Shown here piece after piece: positions 1 to 7,965 of a stretch of 64,000 nt of DNA (position 1 is its first letter; each line of letters opens with the position of its first letter). Origin of the DNA: JAZDCJ01 sp036311985 (GTDB lineage: Bacteria; Actinomycetota; Actinomycetes; Actinomycetales; Micrococcaceae). The stretch lies in the NCBI RefSeq assembly GCF_036311985.1, contig NZ_JAZDCJ010000019.1; one strand, written 5' to 3'. The notes below the pieces were generated by a model. It worked only from the letters and a program-made list of their open reading frames with translations, did not search any database and was not told the origin of the DNA. Made by a program: the position numbers and the translations under genes.

Positions 1-924
1 CACGAGGGCCTCGCCGGGTTCCGCGCCGACCCGCTCGAGCGCCTCCAGCACGGCCGCGGCCGTGTGCTGGCTGCCCAGCCCCGCCGCCTCCACGACCCCG
101 CCCGTGTCCCACGGGTTCAGCTGCCCGGGCGCCTGCGGCTGCGTCCCGGGCAGGGAGACGACGTGCACCCTCCCCCGCGGCGTCGGCACGGTGGCCACAC
201 CCAGAGCCCCGTGGCCGGCCCGGTCCATCTCGGCCAGTCGCTGGAGCTCCATCACGGCCTCCAGGTCGCCGCCGAACGGCACGGTCCTCCCCGGAGTCGC
301 CCCGCGCACCTGGACCGGCCCGATCCGGACCCAGCCCATCACCTGCGCGGCTCCCGCCAGCTGCGGATAGAGCCTCTCGGCCACCGTGGTGTCGAAGTCG
401 CCCCCGTGCCGGCGGTCCCGCAGCCTGCCGAGCCCTGCGGCCACGGGGAACGCCGACGGGAAGAGCAGCGGCAGCGCCATGCCGAGCAGCGCCGGCGACT
501 GGTTGATCACGTCCTCCGTGACGCGCGTCGACGGGTAGGGGCCGGGCGACTCGGCCGCGTAGTTCAACAGGAGGACCGGCACGTGCCCGCGCAGCTCGTT
601 GACCCGGCGCTCGACCTCGGCCTCGACGCGCTCGTAGACCTCGCGGCTGGACCGCACGGCCAGCGCGAAGGCCGTCAGCTCCGCTTGTTCAACCCGGGTC
701 GCGAGGCTCGCCCGCCGCAGCCTCGCATCGACGGGATACGCGAAGAGCGGGTCGGAGGCCAGGATCCGCCCCAACGCGGGCCACGAACCGTCGAGCTCGT
801 CGGAGGCCGCCTGGAGCCGAAGCGCGGCGGCGGCCAGCGTGCCGACGGCCCGTTCGAGCTCGGCGAGGCTGAAGTCGGCCCCGCCGATGCCGCCGCGGGT
901 CAGGTACCCGCCCGCGGTGCTCAC
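1..924 (-). CDS. Hydrolase-like conserved protein, cut by the window's left edge
   Basis: Open reading frame of 308 codons with no stop; it runs off base 1, so its C-terminus is missing. The start is a GTG at 922-924 that overlaps the TGA of the upstream gene (GTGA), which suggests translational coupling. The first ~110 residues are helical and Ala/Glu/Arg-rich. The last ~70 residues resemble the entry to an alpha/beta-hydrolase fold: a predicted strand (VHVVSLPGTQ), then NPWDTGG, then a helix ending in GEALV. In such proteins a nucleophile elbow usually follows, but here it would lie outside the window. The pairing with a WXG-like small protein recalls actinobacterial secreted-effector pairs. 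The catalytic role is inference; the frame itself is seen. Confidence 0.6.
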   Translation of the reverse strand, partial: MSTAGGYLTRGGIGGADFSLAELERAVGTLAAAALRLQAASDELDGSWPALGRILASDPLFAYPVDARLRRASLATRVEQAELTAFALAVRSSREVYERVEAEVERRVNELRGHVPVLLLNYAAESPGPYPSTRVTEDVINQSPALLGMALPLLFPSAFPVAAGLGRLRDRRHGGDFDTTVAERLYPQLAGAAQVMGWVRIGPVQVRGATPGRTVPFGGDLEAVMELQRLAEMDRAGHGALGVATVPTPRGRVHVVSLPGTQPQAPGQLNPWDTGGVVEAAGLGSQHTAAAVLEALERVGAEPGEALV

Positions 925-1214
925 GGCAGCGTCCCGATCGACGCGCGCAGGAGCGCCGCCAGGAGCTCCTCCCGGGCCGCGGCCGCCTGGCTAGCCGCCA
1001 CACCGACCTCCGATTCCAGCGCCTGCAGGCCGGCCGACAGGACGGCCAGCTGGAAGGCCACGCGGCGCAACTGCCCCTGGAACGCCGTCCCCGCGGCGGA
1101 CTGCCACCGGATCGACTCCAACTCGAGCAGCAGTGTCCGCGCGCCTCCGACGTGCTCCACGGCCCACCGGGCCCGACGACGCAGCTCCTGCCACGCCTCG
1201 TCCGCTCCGCTCAT
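921..1214 (-). CDS. Small WXG100-like helical protein
   Basis: 97-residue protein starting at ATG 1214 behind a strong GGAGGGGGAG ribosome-binding site. An upstream extension to 1313 is possible but has no better site. The product is almost wholly helical, with two Ala/Leu/Glu-rich halves joined around an IRWQSAAGTAF turn. That turn is reminiscent of the W-x-G hairpin of ESX/WXG100 proteins, although the Gly is shifted. It overlaps the next gene by 4 bases (GTGA) and probably forms a two-gene operon with it. Function is not established. No ESX core gene is visible in the window. Confidence 0.6.
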   Translation of the reverse strand: MSGADEAWQELRRRARWAVEHVGGARTLLLELESIRWQSAAGTAFQGQLRRVAFQLAVLSAGLQALESEVGVAASQAAAAREELLAALLRASIGTLP

Positions 1215-1391
1215 CACTCCCCCTCTCCACCGGCCCCGGCCGGGGCCCTCCCTGTCCACCCACGCTAGGGACGCGGTGCCGCCCGGCCGGGCTCCGGCGT
1301 CGTACCTGTGCACCCGGGCCCGCCCACGGGAGCTGTGGAGGGGGCGTCACCGGCTCCGTCCGGCGCCCCCGCCCATGGAAGAATGGGGCCC
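1215..1391. promoter_or_regulatory. Divergent promoter region with a dispersed-repeat copy
   Basis: This 177-bp gap separates the WXG-like operon (minus) from purB (plus) and must hold promoters for both. It contains one copy of the dispersed repeat: 18 nt at 1286-1303, the reverse complement of copies at 13993 and 20693. I cannot place confident -35/-10 boxes. Confidence 0.4.
1286..1303 (-). repeat. Dispersed GACGCCGG-type repeat, copy 1
   Basis: Reverse complement of this 18-mer is ACGACGCCGGAGCCCGGC, identical to 13993-14010 and 20693-20710; followed by GTACC so it also includes the TACGACGCCGG core (1294-1304). Intergenic. Confidence 0.75.
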
Positions 1392-2801
1392 ATGGCTGAA
1401 TCCGCGCGCTATTCCCTTGCTTCCGAACCCTTGGCCCTCGGCGCCCTCGACGGCCGCTACCGTGCCGCCACCGCCCCGCTGGTGGACTACCTCTCCGAGG
1501 CCGCCCTGAACCGCGACCGCGTGCACGTCGAGGTCGAATGGCTCATCCACCTGACCTCGATGTCCGTGCTGCCGGGCACCTCCCCGCTCACCGCGGAGCA
1601 GGTCGATGCGCTGCGCGGGATCGTCACCGGGTTCAACGGCGAGTCGGTGACCGAGCTCGCGGAGATCGAGGCCGTCACGGTGCACGACGTCAAGGCCGTC
1701 GAGTACTACATCGGCCGCCGCCTGCCCGCGATCGGCATCGAGGAACTCACCCCGCTGGTGCACTTCGGCTGCACGAGCGAGGACATCAACAACCTCTCCT
1801 ACGCCGTGGGCGTCAAGGGAGCGGTCGAGGACGTGTGGCTGCCGGCCGCTCGCTCGCTCGTGGAGCAGATCGGCGCGATGGCCGAGGCGACGCGCGAGAT
1901 CCCGATGCTCTCCCGCACGCACGGCCAGCCCGCCACGCCGACGACGCTCGGCAAGGAGCTCGCCGTCACCGCGTGGCGCCTGACGCGCCAGCTCGAGCGG
2001 ATCTCGCGCACCGAGTACCTGGGCAAGATCAACGGGGCCACCGGCACCTACGCCGCCCACTATGCGGCCGTCCCCGGGGCCGACTGGCAGGAGGTCTCGC
2101 GCACGTTCGTCGAGGGCCTGGGCCTGGCCTGGAACCCGCTGACCACGCAGATCGAGTCGCACGACTGGCAGGCCGAGCTGTACGCGGACGTGGCCCGGTT
2201 CAACCGGATCCTGCACAACTTCTGCACGGACGTGTGGAGCTACATCTCGATCGGCTACTTCGCGCAGATCCCCGTGGCCGGCGCCACCGGTTCCTCGACG
2301 ATGCCGCACAAGGTCAACCCGATCCGCTTCGAGAACGCGGAGGCGAACCTGGAGATCTCCAACGGCCTCCTGGACACGCTCGCCGCGACGCTCGTGACCT
2401 CCCGCTGGCAGCGCGACCTCACGGACTCCTCCTCGCAGCGCAACATCGGCACGGCGTTCGGCCACTCCCTCCTGGCGATCTCCAACGTCGCCAAGGGCCT
2501 GGACCGGCTCGATGTCGCCGGGGACGTGCTCGCCGAGGACCTGGACCAGAACTGGGAGGTCCTCGGCGAGGCCATCCAGATGGTGATGCGCGCCGAGGCC
2601 GTCGCCGGCGTCGAGGGCATGGAGAACCCGTACGAACGCCTCAAGGACCTCACGCGGGGCCAGCGCGTGGACGCCGCCCGGATGAAGGAGTTCGTCTCCG
2701 GGCTGGGCCTGTCCGACGACGCCCGCGACCGCCTCCTGCGCCTCACCCCGGCCACCTACCACGGGATCGCGGACCGGCTCGTGGACCACCTGGGTCGGTA
2801 G
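1392..2801 (+). CDS. purB: Adenylosuccinate lyase
   Basis: 469-residue fumarase/aspartase-superfamily enzyme. It cleaves SAICAR to AICAR and adenylosuccinate to AMP, each with release of fumarate, in cytosolic purine synthesis. Seen: TSEDINN at about 128-134, RTHGQPATP at about 175-183 carrying the catalytic His region, and the superfamily signature GSSTMPHKVNP at 300-310. Length fits the E. coli-type PurB. The start at MAESARYS is chosen because a GGAAGA sequence lies 9 bases upstream and homologues begin near here; ATG 1383 is a possible alternative. It stands alone and converges on the following two-component operon with only 19 bases between the stops. Confidence 0.95.
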   Translation: MAESARYSLASEPLALGALDGRYRAATAPLVDYLSEAALNRDRVHVEVEWLIHLTSMSVLPGTSPLTAEQVDALRGIVTGFNGESVTELAEIEAVTVHDVKAVEYYIGRRLPAIGIEELTPLVHFGCTSEDINNLSYAVGVKGAVEDVWLPAARSLVEQIGAMAEATREIPMLSRTHGQPATPTTLGKELAVTAWRLTRQLERISRTEYLGKINGATGTYAAHYAAVPGADWQEVSRTFVEGLGLAWNPLTTQIESHDWQAELYADVARFNRILHNFCTDVWSYISIGYFAQIPVAGATGSSTMPHKVNPIRFENAEANLEISNGLLDTLAATLVTSRWQRDLTDSSSQRNIGTAFGHSLLAISNVAKGLDRLDVAGDVLAEDLDQNWEVLGEAIQMVMRAEAVAGVEGMENPYERLKDLTRGQRVDAARMKEFVSGLGLSDDARDRLLRLTPATYHGIADRLVDHLGR

Positions 2802-2820
2802 GACGACGCCGGGGCCGCGC

Positions 2821-3432
2821 CTACAGCCAACCGCGCTCGGCCGCCGTCTTCGCCGCCGCGATCCGGTTGGCGGCCCCGGTCTTGCCGATGGCGGCCGAGA
2901 GGTGGTTGCGCACGGTCCCGGCCGAGAGGTGCACGCGGGCCGCGATCGAGGCGACCGGCAGGCCGTCCCGGGCCAGCGCCAGCACCTCGCGTTCCCGTTC
3001 GCTCAACGGGTTCGAGCCCTCGGCCAGCGACTCGGCCGCCAACTGCGGGTCGACGACGCGCAGACCGGCATGGACCTTCCGGATCGCCTCCGCGAGCTGG
3101 GAGGCCGGCGTGTCCTTGACGACGAAGCCGCTCGCCCCTGCCTCCAGCGCGCGGCGCAGGTACCCCGTGCGGCCGAAGGTCGTGACCATCAGCGTGCGGC
3201 AGCCCGGGGCGCCGGCGCGCACGGTGGCGGCGGCCTCGATCCCGTCCATGCCCGGCATCTGGATGTCCAGGACGCAGACGTCCACGGCGTGCTCGAGCAC
3301 CGCGTCCAGGACGCCGGTGCCGTCGGGCAGCTCCGCGACGACCTCGAGGTCGCGCTCCAGGTTCAGCAGCGCCGCCATCGCTCCCCTGACGAGCGCCTGG
3401 TCGTCGGCAAGCAGCACGCGGATCGTCCTCAC
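2821..3432 (-). CDS. NarL/LuxR-type response regulator (DesR-like)
   Basis: 203-residue two-domain regulator. The receiver domain has the acidic pocket DDQ near 10-12, phospho-acceptor Asp56 in VLDIQMPGMDG and the conserved Lys106. The C-terminal LuxR helix-turn-helix begins at LSEREREVL (~143) and includes the TVRNHLS recognition region. The GTG start at 3432 lies 6 bases after GGAGGT and overlaps the kinase stop (GTGA). It is the last gene of the operon ATPase-permease-kinase-regulator, an arrangement like B. subtilis yvfRS-desKR. It probably controls this same transporter operon (inference). Confidence 0.9.
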   Translation of the reverse strand: MRTIRVLLADDQALVRGAMAALLNLERDLEVVAELPDGTGVLDAVLEHAVDVCVLDIQMPGMDGIEAAATVRAGAPGCRTLMVTTFGRTGYLRRALEAGASGFVVKDTPASQLAEAIRKVHAGLRVVDPQLAAESLAEGSNPLSEREREVLALARDGLPVASIAARVHLSAGTVRNHLSAAIGKTGAANRIAAAKTAAERGWL

Positions 3433-4517
3433 CACGCCACCTCCACGCGCGTTCCGCCCCCGGTTCCCGGGCTGACCCGCAGCGAGGCTCCGGCCTCGTC
3501 GACGCGCTCGGCCATGCCCCGGCGCCCGTGGCCGGCGGGCGCCGATCCCAGCCCGACGCCGTCGTCCTCCACGGCCATCCGCAGCGGCGAGAACTCGAGC
3601 CGGCACCGCTGCGCGCGGGCGTGCCGCAGGACGTTGGTGCCGGCCTCCCGCAGGATCCACCCGAGCGTGGCCTGCAGTTCCGTCCGGACCCCGGCCGGGT
3701 CCCCCTCGATGACGACGTCGATGCCTGCGCCTTCCAGCGCCAGCCGCAGTGCGCTGGCCTGCGTCGGCAAGTCGTTCGCGCGCAGCCCGCCGACCGTGGC
3801 CCGGACCTCGGCGAGCGCGTCGCGGATGAGTCCGTGCAGCTCGCCCAGCTCCGCCCGTGCCCGGGCCGGGTCCGCGTCCATGATCCGCTCGGCGAGCTCG
3901 GCCTTCATCGCGACGACGGTCAGGGTGTGGCCGAGCCCGTCGTGGACGTCGCGGGCGACGCGCTCGCGTTCCGAGACCACGGCCAGGTCCCGGGAGACGG
4001 CCTGCCGCTTGGATTCGGAATCCAGGAGGGCGGCCTCGGCCGTGTTGAGCACGAACACCCCGAGCATGATGAACACCAGGAACAGGTACTCCGGCAGCAT
4101 CCCGGCGAGCGCCAGGAGGGCCGTCGTCCCGGCCGTGGCCCCGAGCCCGACGATCCAACCGCCCTTCCGCGGCAGGATGTAGCAGGCGTAGCCGACGACG
4201 TAGGGGGACATGAACAGGGCCGCGAAGCCGATGAGCGGGGCCGCCGCGGCGATGATGGCGCACAGGACGGCCAGCCCCACCCAGTTCCAGTGCCGGAACC
4301 GGAGCCGGTAGTCGCGCGGGCCCTGCAGGACGAGGAACGCCGCGAGGTAGACCGCGCCGAACAGGACCACGAGGAGCAGCCCGAGCGCCGTCAGCACCGG
4401 TGCCAGCCCGGCGCCGAGCACGGCGAAGACCGTGTAGGCCAGGAAGACCAGCCAGACGCCGGGCATGAGCCAGCCGTACCGCTCCCAGGCGTTCAGGCGC
4501 GGTCCGTCGGCGCTCAT
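3429..4517 (-). CDS. Sensor histidine kinase, HisKA_3 family (DesK-like)
   Basis: 362 residues. About five predicted membrane segments lie within residues 15-160 and there is no large extracellular domain, so it probably senses the membrane state itself, as DesK does. The HisKA_3 motif ERVARDVHDGLGHTL places the phosphorylated His at 192. The HATPase_c part shows an N box (REAGTNVLRHA), then DDGVGLG and GHGRRGMAERV. The ATG start overlaps the permease stop (ATGA), and its own stop overlaps the regulator start. The signal it senses is unknown. Confidence 0.9.
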   Translation of the reverse strand: MSADGPRLNAWERYGWLMPGVWLVFLAYTVFAVLGAGLAPVLTALGLLLVVLFGAVYLAAFLVLQGPRDYRLRFRHWNWVGLAVLCAIIAAAAPLIGFAALFMSPYVVGYACYILPRKGGWIVGLGATAGTTALLALAGMLPEYLFLVFIMLGVFVLNTAEAALLDSESKRQAVSRDLAVVSERERVARDVHDGLGHTLTVVAMKAELAERIMDADPARARAELGELHGLIRDALAEVRATVGGLRANDLPTQASALRLALEGAGIDVVIEGDPAGVRTELQATLGWILREAGTNVLRHARAQRCRLEFSPLRMAVEDDGVGLGSAPAGHGRRGMAERVDEAGASLRVSPGTGGGTRVEVAW

Positions 4518-5266
4518 TGCCGCCGCCGTCCCCGCTGCACGCCTACGACCGCCGCCGCTCCGAACACCAACGCCCAGGCCACGACGTTGGCCAGCAGCAG
4601 GGCGAGCGAATCCGGTTCGACGTCCGCGGCGGCCTGGCGGCCTTCCATGAGCGGCCAGCGGACGAGCCCCACGAACCCGTACATCGGCGTGAAGCGCGCG
4701 AAGTCCAGCATGGCGCCGCTGAGCGGCATGAACACGTTGCCGACGAAGGACATGAGCACGAGGACGCCCGTCGCGACGCCGAGCGCGGACTCGCTCTTGA
4801 AGAGCATCGCGACGGAGAAGCCGAAGAGCGCGAACACCGAGGCCCCGGCGAGGGTGAGCAGGAAGGTCGCGAGCCACATGCCGCCCGGGGCGACGGCGCC
4901 GGTGGCCAGGCCGCCGAGGTGCACGACCCCGATGCTGGCCGCGGTGATCGCCAGGGCGGTCAGGACCTTGCCCACGACGACGGACGCGGGGCTCACGGGG
5001 GTCAGCCCGACCTGCCGGCCCCAGCCCTGCATCTGTTCGACGGCGGCGCCGCCGGTCGCCGTCGTCGCGGCGAGCGCCGCGCCGTAGGCGGCCATGGAGC
5101 TCATGACGTAGAACGCGACGTTGGAGTCGCCGATCGGCTGGTCTCCCGAGCTGATCGAGACGCCGAAGACGAGGTACATCACGAGCGGCATGAGCAACAC
5201 GAACATGATGTTGGAGGTGTCCCGCAGCTGGCGGGTCAGGTCGATGCGGAGATAGGTGGCGTTCAT
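4514..5266 (-). CDS. ABC-2 type transporter permease
   Basis: 250-residue integral membrane protein with about six predicted transmembrane helices: one near residue 20-38, five between about 60 and 245. It has the ABC-2 membrane-domain pattern (cytoplasmic amphipathic start, FVGNVFMPLSG near the extracellular re-entrant region). It would pair with the ATPase encoded immediately upstream, whose stop overlaps this start by 4 bases. The pair belongs to the drug or lipid exporter type that travels with DesKR-like systems. Substrate unknown. Confidence 0.85.
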   Translation of the reverse strand: MNATYLRIDLTRQLRDTSNIMFVLLMPLVMYLVFGVSISSGDQPIGDSNVAFYVMSSMAAYGAALAATTATGGAAVEQMQGWGRQVGLTPVSPASVVVGKVLTALAITAASIGVVHLGGLATGAVAPGGMWLATFLLTLAGASVFALFGFSVAMLFKSESALGVATGVLVLMSFVGNVFMPLSGAMLDFARFTPMYGFVGLVRWPLMEGRQAAADVEPDSLALLLANVVAWALVFGAAAVVGVQRGRRRQ

Positions 5267-6222
5267 CGGAGGCTCCTCGGTGCCGGTTCGTTCTCGAGGC
5301 CCGCGGTCAGGTCCACGAAGGCCGCCTCGAGGCTCGGCGACGAGACCTCGAGGTCGTGCGCCCCGAAGTCCCGCAACAGGGCCAGGGCGAGGGCGTCGGA
5401 GTCGGTGGTGACCACGGAGACCCTTGAGCCGTTGCGTTCAAGGCGGCGGACCCCGGGCTGGGACCGCAGCCGATCGAGCACCGCGTCCGCTCCGTCCTCG
5501 AGGCCAGGCACGGCCGCGGAGACCGTGCGGCCCGCGGCCATGGAGCGGACCTGGGCCGTGGGGCCGTCGGCCGCGATGCGCCCCTTGACGATCAGCACCG
5601 TGCGGTGGGCGAACTGCTCGGCCTCCTCCAGGTAGTGGGTCGCGAAGACCACGGTCCGGCCGGAGTCGGCGTCCTGGCGCATGGTGTCCCAGAACTCGCG
5701 GCGCGCGTTGACGTCCATGCCCGCCGTCGGCTCGTCGAGGATCAAGAGGTCCGGGTCCGGCAGCAGGGCGAGCGCGAACTTGAGCCGCTGCTGTTCGCCG
5801 CCGGAGCACTTGGAGACCTTCCGTCCGGCGATGCGGGCGATGTCCGTGCGGTCCATGACCTCCTCCACCCGCCCCTTGGCCCCGTGGAGGGACGCGATCG
5901 ACAGGACCGTTTCCCGCACGGTGAGGTCGCGGAGCAGGCCGCCGGTCTGCAGCACCGCCGAGACCCGCCCGGCGCGGACCGCCTGCCGCGGGCTCAGTCC
6001 CAGCACCTCGGCCGTGCCGCCGTCGGGATCGGTGAGTCCCAGGACCATGTCGATCGTGGTGGTCTTGCCCGCCCCGTTGGGGCCGAGGAAGGCCACGATC
6101 TCCCCGGGCTGGACGACGAGGTCCACGCCGGCGACGGCGGCCACCTCGCCTTCCCTGGACTTGAAGCTCTTGCGCAGCCCGCTGAGCCGGATGGCGGAGG
6201 GCGCGTCGTCGTGTGCTTTCAT
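5263..6222 (-). CDS. ABC transporter ATP-binding protein
   Basis: 319-residue nucleotide-binding subunit of the DrrA/CcmA type. Seen: Walker A GPNGAGKTT at 47-55, Q-loop region LQTGG at about 91, signature CSGGEQQR at 139-146 (Cys replaces the usual Leu of LSGGQ), Walker B LLILDEP at 159-165, and switch His in ATHYLEEAEQ. A C-terminal ~90-residue extension ends in SLEAAFVDLT, typical of this subfamily. First gene of the four-gene operon; its stop overlaps the permease start. A palindrome at 6281-6294 lies in the promoter region. Confidence 0.92.
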   Translation of the reverse strand: MKAHDDAPSAIRLSGLRKSFKSREGEVAAVAGVDLVVQPGEIVAFLGPNGAGKTTTIDMVLGLTDPDGGTAEVLGLSPRQAVRAGRVSAVLQTGGLLRDLTVRETVLSIASLHGAKGRVEEVMDRTDIARIAGRKVSKCSGGEQQRLKFALALLPDPDLLILDEPTAGMDVNARREFWDTMRQDADSGRTVVFATHYLEEAEQFAHRTVLIVKGRIAADGPTAQVRSMAAGRTVSAAVPGLEDGADAVLDRLRSQPGVRRLERNGSRVSVVTTDSDALALALLRDFGAHDLEVSSPSLEAAFVDLTAGLENEPAPRSLR

Positions 6223-6280
6223 GCCTCCAGTCTCCCGCCCGGCGCCGGGATGCGCACCGGGGTGCGGTCACGTGATGCGC

Positions 6281-6294
6281 ATGACACATGTCAT
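6281..6294. promoter_or_regulatory. Palindrome upstream of the ABC/two-component operon
   Basis: ATGACA-CA-TGTCAT is a perfect 6-bp inverted repeat with a 2-bp spacer. It sits 59 bases upstream of the ATPase start and just before the convergently read end of the DUF2695-like gene. NarL-type regulators bind short inverted repeats, so it is a candidate site for the operon's own response regulator. This is position-based inference. Confidence 0.35.
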
Positions 6295-6297
6295 CCG

Positions 6298-6693
6298 CTA
6301 CCTCCGGCGCCGCACGCTCCAGAGCGGGTTCGGCTGCCAGAGGGGGCACGGCTGGGTCGAGCCCTTGCGCACGCCGTGGCAGGCGGGCATCGGTTCCATC
6401 ACCGGTTCCCCCGCGGCGTCGAACTCGAAGTAGTCGGCATCCAGGTGGTAGGCGTTCCAGAACACCTCGCACTCGCAGCAGCAGGCGCCCATCCGGGCGA
6501 GCCGCCGCAGCAGGGCCGTGGCCCGCGGGGCGGCGGCCTCCTGGTACCGCCTCGTGAACCCGTGCCCGCGGCAGCCGAACTCCATCATCCGGTACAGGTA
6601 GCACATCAGGCATTCGCCGGCCCGCGGCGCCGTCAGCTCATCGGAGAGCTCGCGCAGCTCCGCCTCGATCTCCGTCAGTCCCTCTGGTCCCAT
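6298..6693 (-). CDS. DUF2695-like cysteine-rich protein
   Basis: 131 residues, starting at ATG 6693 after a clear GAGGAGGAA site. Conserved-looking features are CLMC near residue 29-32, then GCRGHGFTRRYQ, then GACCCECEVFWNAYHLD. The Cys clusters (CxxC and CCCEC) suggest metal binding. The pattern matches my memory of the actinobacterial DUF2695 family, whose function is unknown. It lies between the ABC operon and a divergent thioesterase gene. Confidence 0.6.
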   Translation of the reverse strand: MGPEGLTEIEAELRELSDELTAPRAGECLMCYLYRMMEFGCRGHGFTRRYQEAAAPRATALLRRLARMGACCCECEVFWNAYHLDADYFEFDAAGEPVMEPMPACHGVRKGSTQPCPLWQPNPLWSVRRRR

Positions 6694-6847
6694 GGCTTCC
6701 TCCTCGTTGCTCCCGCGGACCAACGCCCGCTGGAACGAGGATGCCGGGCGGAACCGGCGGCCGGGGCGGCTGCCCACCGGCCGGTGGATTCGCGGCCGCC
6801 GCCGGCCACCTGTGGAGGAGGGGCCCGCACCGGGATACCCTCAAGTC

Positions 6848-7285
6848 ATGGACACGGCCGGCGACATCACGTTCCACACCCGCAAGTGGGTGCGCCCGGA
6901 GGACCTCAACGCCAACGGCACGCTTTTCGGCGGCAGCCTCCTGCGCTGGATCGACGAGGAGGCGGCGATCTACGCGATCGTCCAGCTGGGCAACGGCCGG
7001 GCCGTCACCAAGTACATGTCGGAGATCAACTTCGTCTCCTCCGCCCAGCAGGGCGACCTCATCGAGATGGGGCTGACCGCGACCCGGTTCGGCCGGACCT
7101 CCCTGACCATGCGCGCCGAGGTGCGCAACATGTTCACGCGGCAGTCCATCCTGACCATCGAGCAGATCGTCTTCGTCAACCTCGGCGACGACGGGCTCCC
7201 GGCCGCCCACGGCTACACGGAGATCACCTACGAACGCGACCGCGTTCCCCACCAGCACCTGCTCCCGCCCGGTCCCGCGGCCTAG
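6848..7285 (+). CDS. Acyl-CoA thioesterase, hotdog fold
   Basis: 145-residue single hotdog domain of the YciA/ACOT type. The motif NANGTLFGGSLLRWIDEEAA (residues ~19-38) is the family's substrate and catalytic signature. Later strands include SEINFVSSAQQGD and IEQIVFVNL. It hydrolyses acyl-CoA thioesters in the cytosol; chain-length preference cannot be read. The start at MDTAGD is supported by family length; the ribosome-binding site is weak. The frameshifted GAP-type gene follows 12 bases later. Confidence 0.85.
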   Translation: MDTAGDITFHTRKWVRPEDLNANGTLFGGSLLRWIDEEAAIYAIVQLGNGRAVTKYMSEINFVSSAQQGDLIEMGLTATRFGRTSLTMRAEVRNMFTRQSILTIEQIVFVNLGDDGLPAAHGYTEITYERDRVPHQHLLPPGPAA

Positions 7286-7297
7286 CCGGAGCCGGCC

Positions 7298-7965
7298 GTG
7301 CTGCCCGTCATCGGGGAACTGCTCCCCCTCGTCATCGCCTTCTGCCTCAGTCCCCTGCCGCTGATCGCGCTCGTCCTGCTGCTCTCCGGGCGCCGCGGCG
7401 CCGCGGCGCGGCGGCAGCGTTCGCCGCGGGCCGCATCGCCGGCATCGCCGCCGCGGTCGCCCTGTTCACCGTCGCCGCCGACGCCGTCCCGGAGTCGCGG
7501 ACGGTGACGACGGCGGAAGCGGTGCTGAAGATCCTGCTCGGCACTGGCCTCGTGGTGCTGGCCGCCTCCAAGCTCCCGCTCCGCCCGGGCGCGCGCCCCG
7601 CGAAGGGCGGCGAGCTGCCGCAGTGGATGGGATCCCTGGACACCATGCCCCCGGGCCAGGCCCCTCTCCTGGGGTTCGCCGTCAGCGTCGCGAACCCGAA
7701 GGAGCTGGCCTTCGCCCTCAGCGCCGGGCTCGCCGTCGGGGAGGCCGCGCTCCCTTTCGGCGCGGCCTCGCTTACCGTGCTCGCCTTCGCGGTGGCCGCC
7801 TCCGGCAGCGTGCTGCTGCCGCTGCTCCTGAACAGCGTGGCCCCGCGGGCGTTCGGCCCCGTCCCCGCGGCCCGATTCCCACCGCCTCCTACCGCGGCGC
7901 CGCCTGGAACCGCACGATCCGCTCCACCGCCTCCTGAACCGCCGCCCGACCCGCGGCGAAGCTGA
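7298..7965 (+). pseudogene. GAP/Sap-family membrane protein, frameshifted
   Basis: The N-terminus in one frame (MLPVIGELLPLVIAFCLSPLP, then a second hydrophobic run) matches the start of GAP-family (Pfam Sap) LysE-like exporters. The rest of the family pattern continues in another frame from about 7400: AAGRIAGIAAAVALF, PQWMGSLDTMPPGQAPLLGF, NPKELAFALSAGLAVGEA. The shift falls in the run at about 7391-7420 made only of G and C plus one A. The C-terminus then degenerates into a Pro-rich tail that overlaps the end of the convergent aminotransferase gene by 77 bases, where family members would have another helix. It is either a real pseudogene or a sequencing error in a GC-rich run. Confidence 0.75.

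Noticed and set aside
3000..3030. tRNA-like GGTTCGAGCC stretch
   Set aside because: It lies in the LuxR domain of a response regulator and has no acceptor stem or anticodon arm. No tRNA was found elsewhere.
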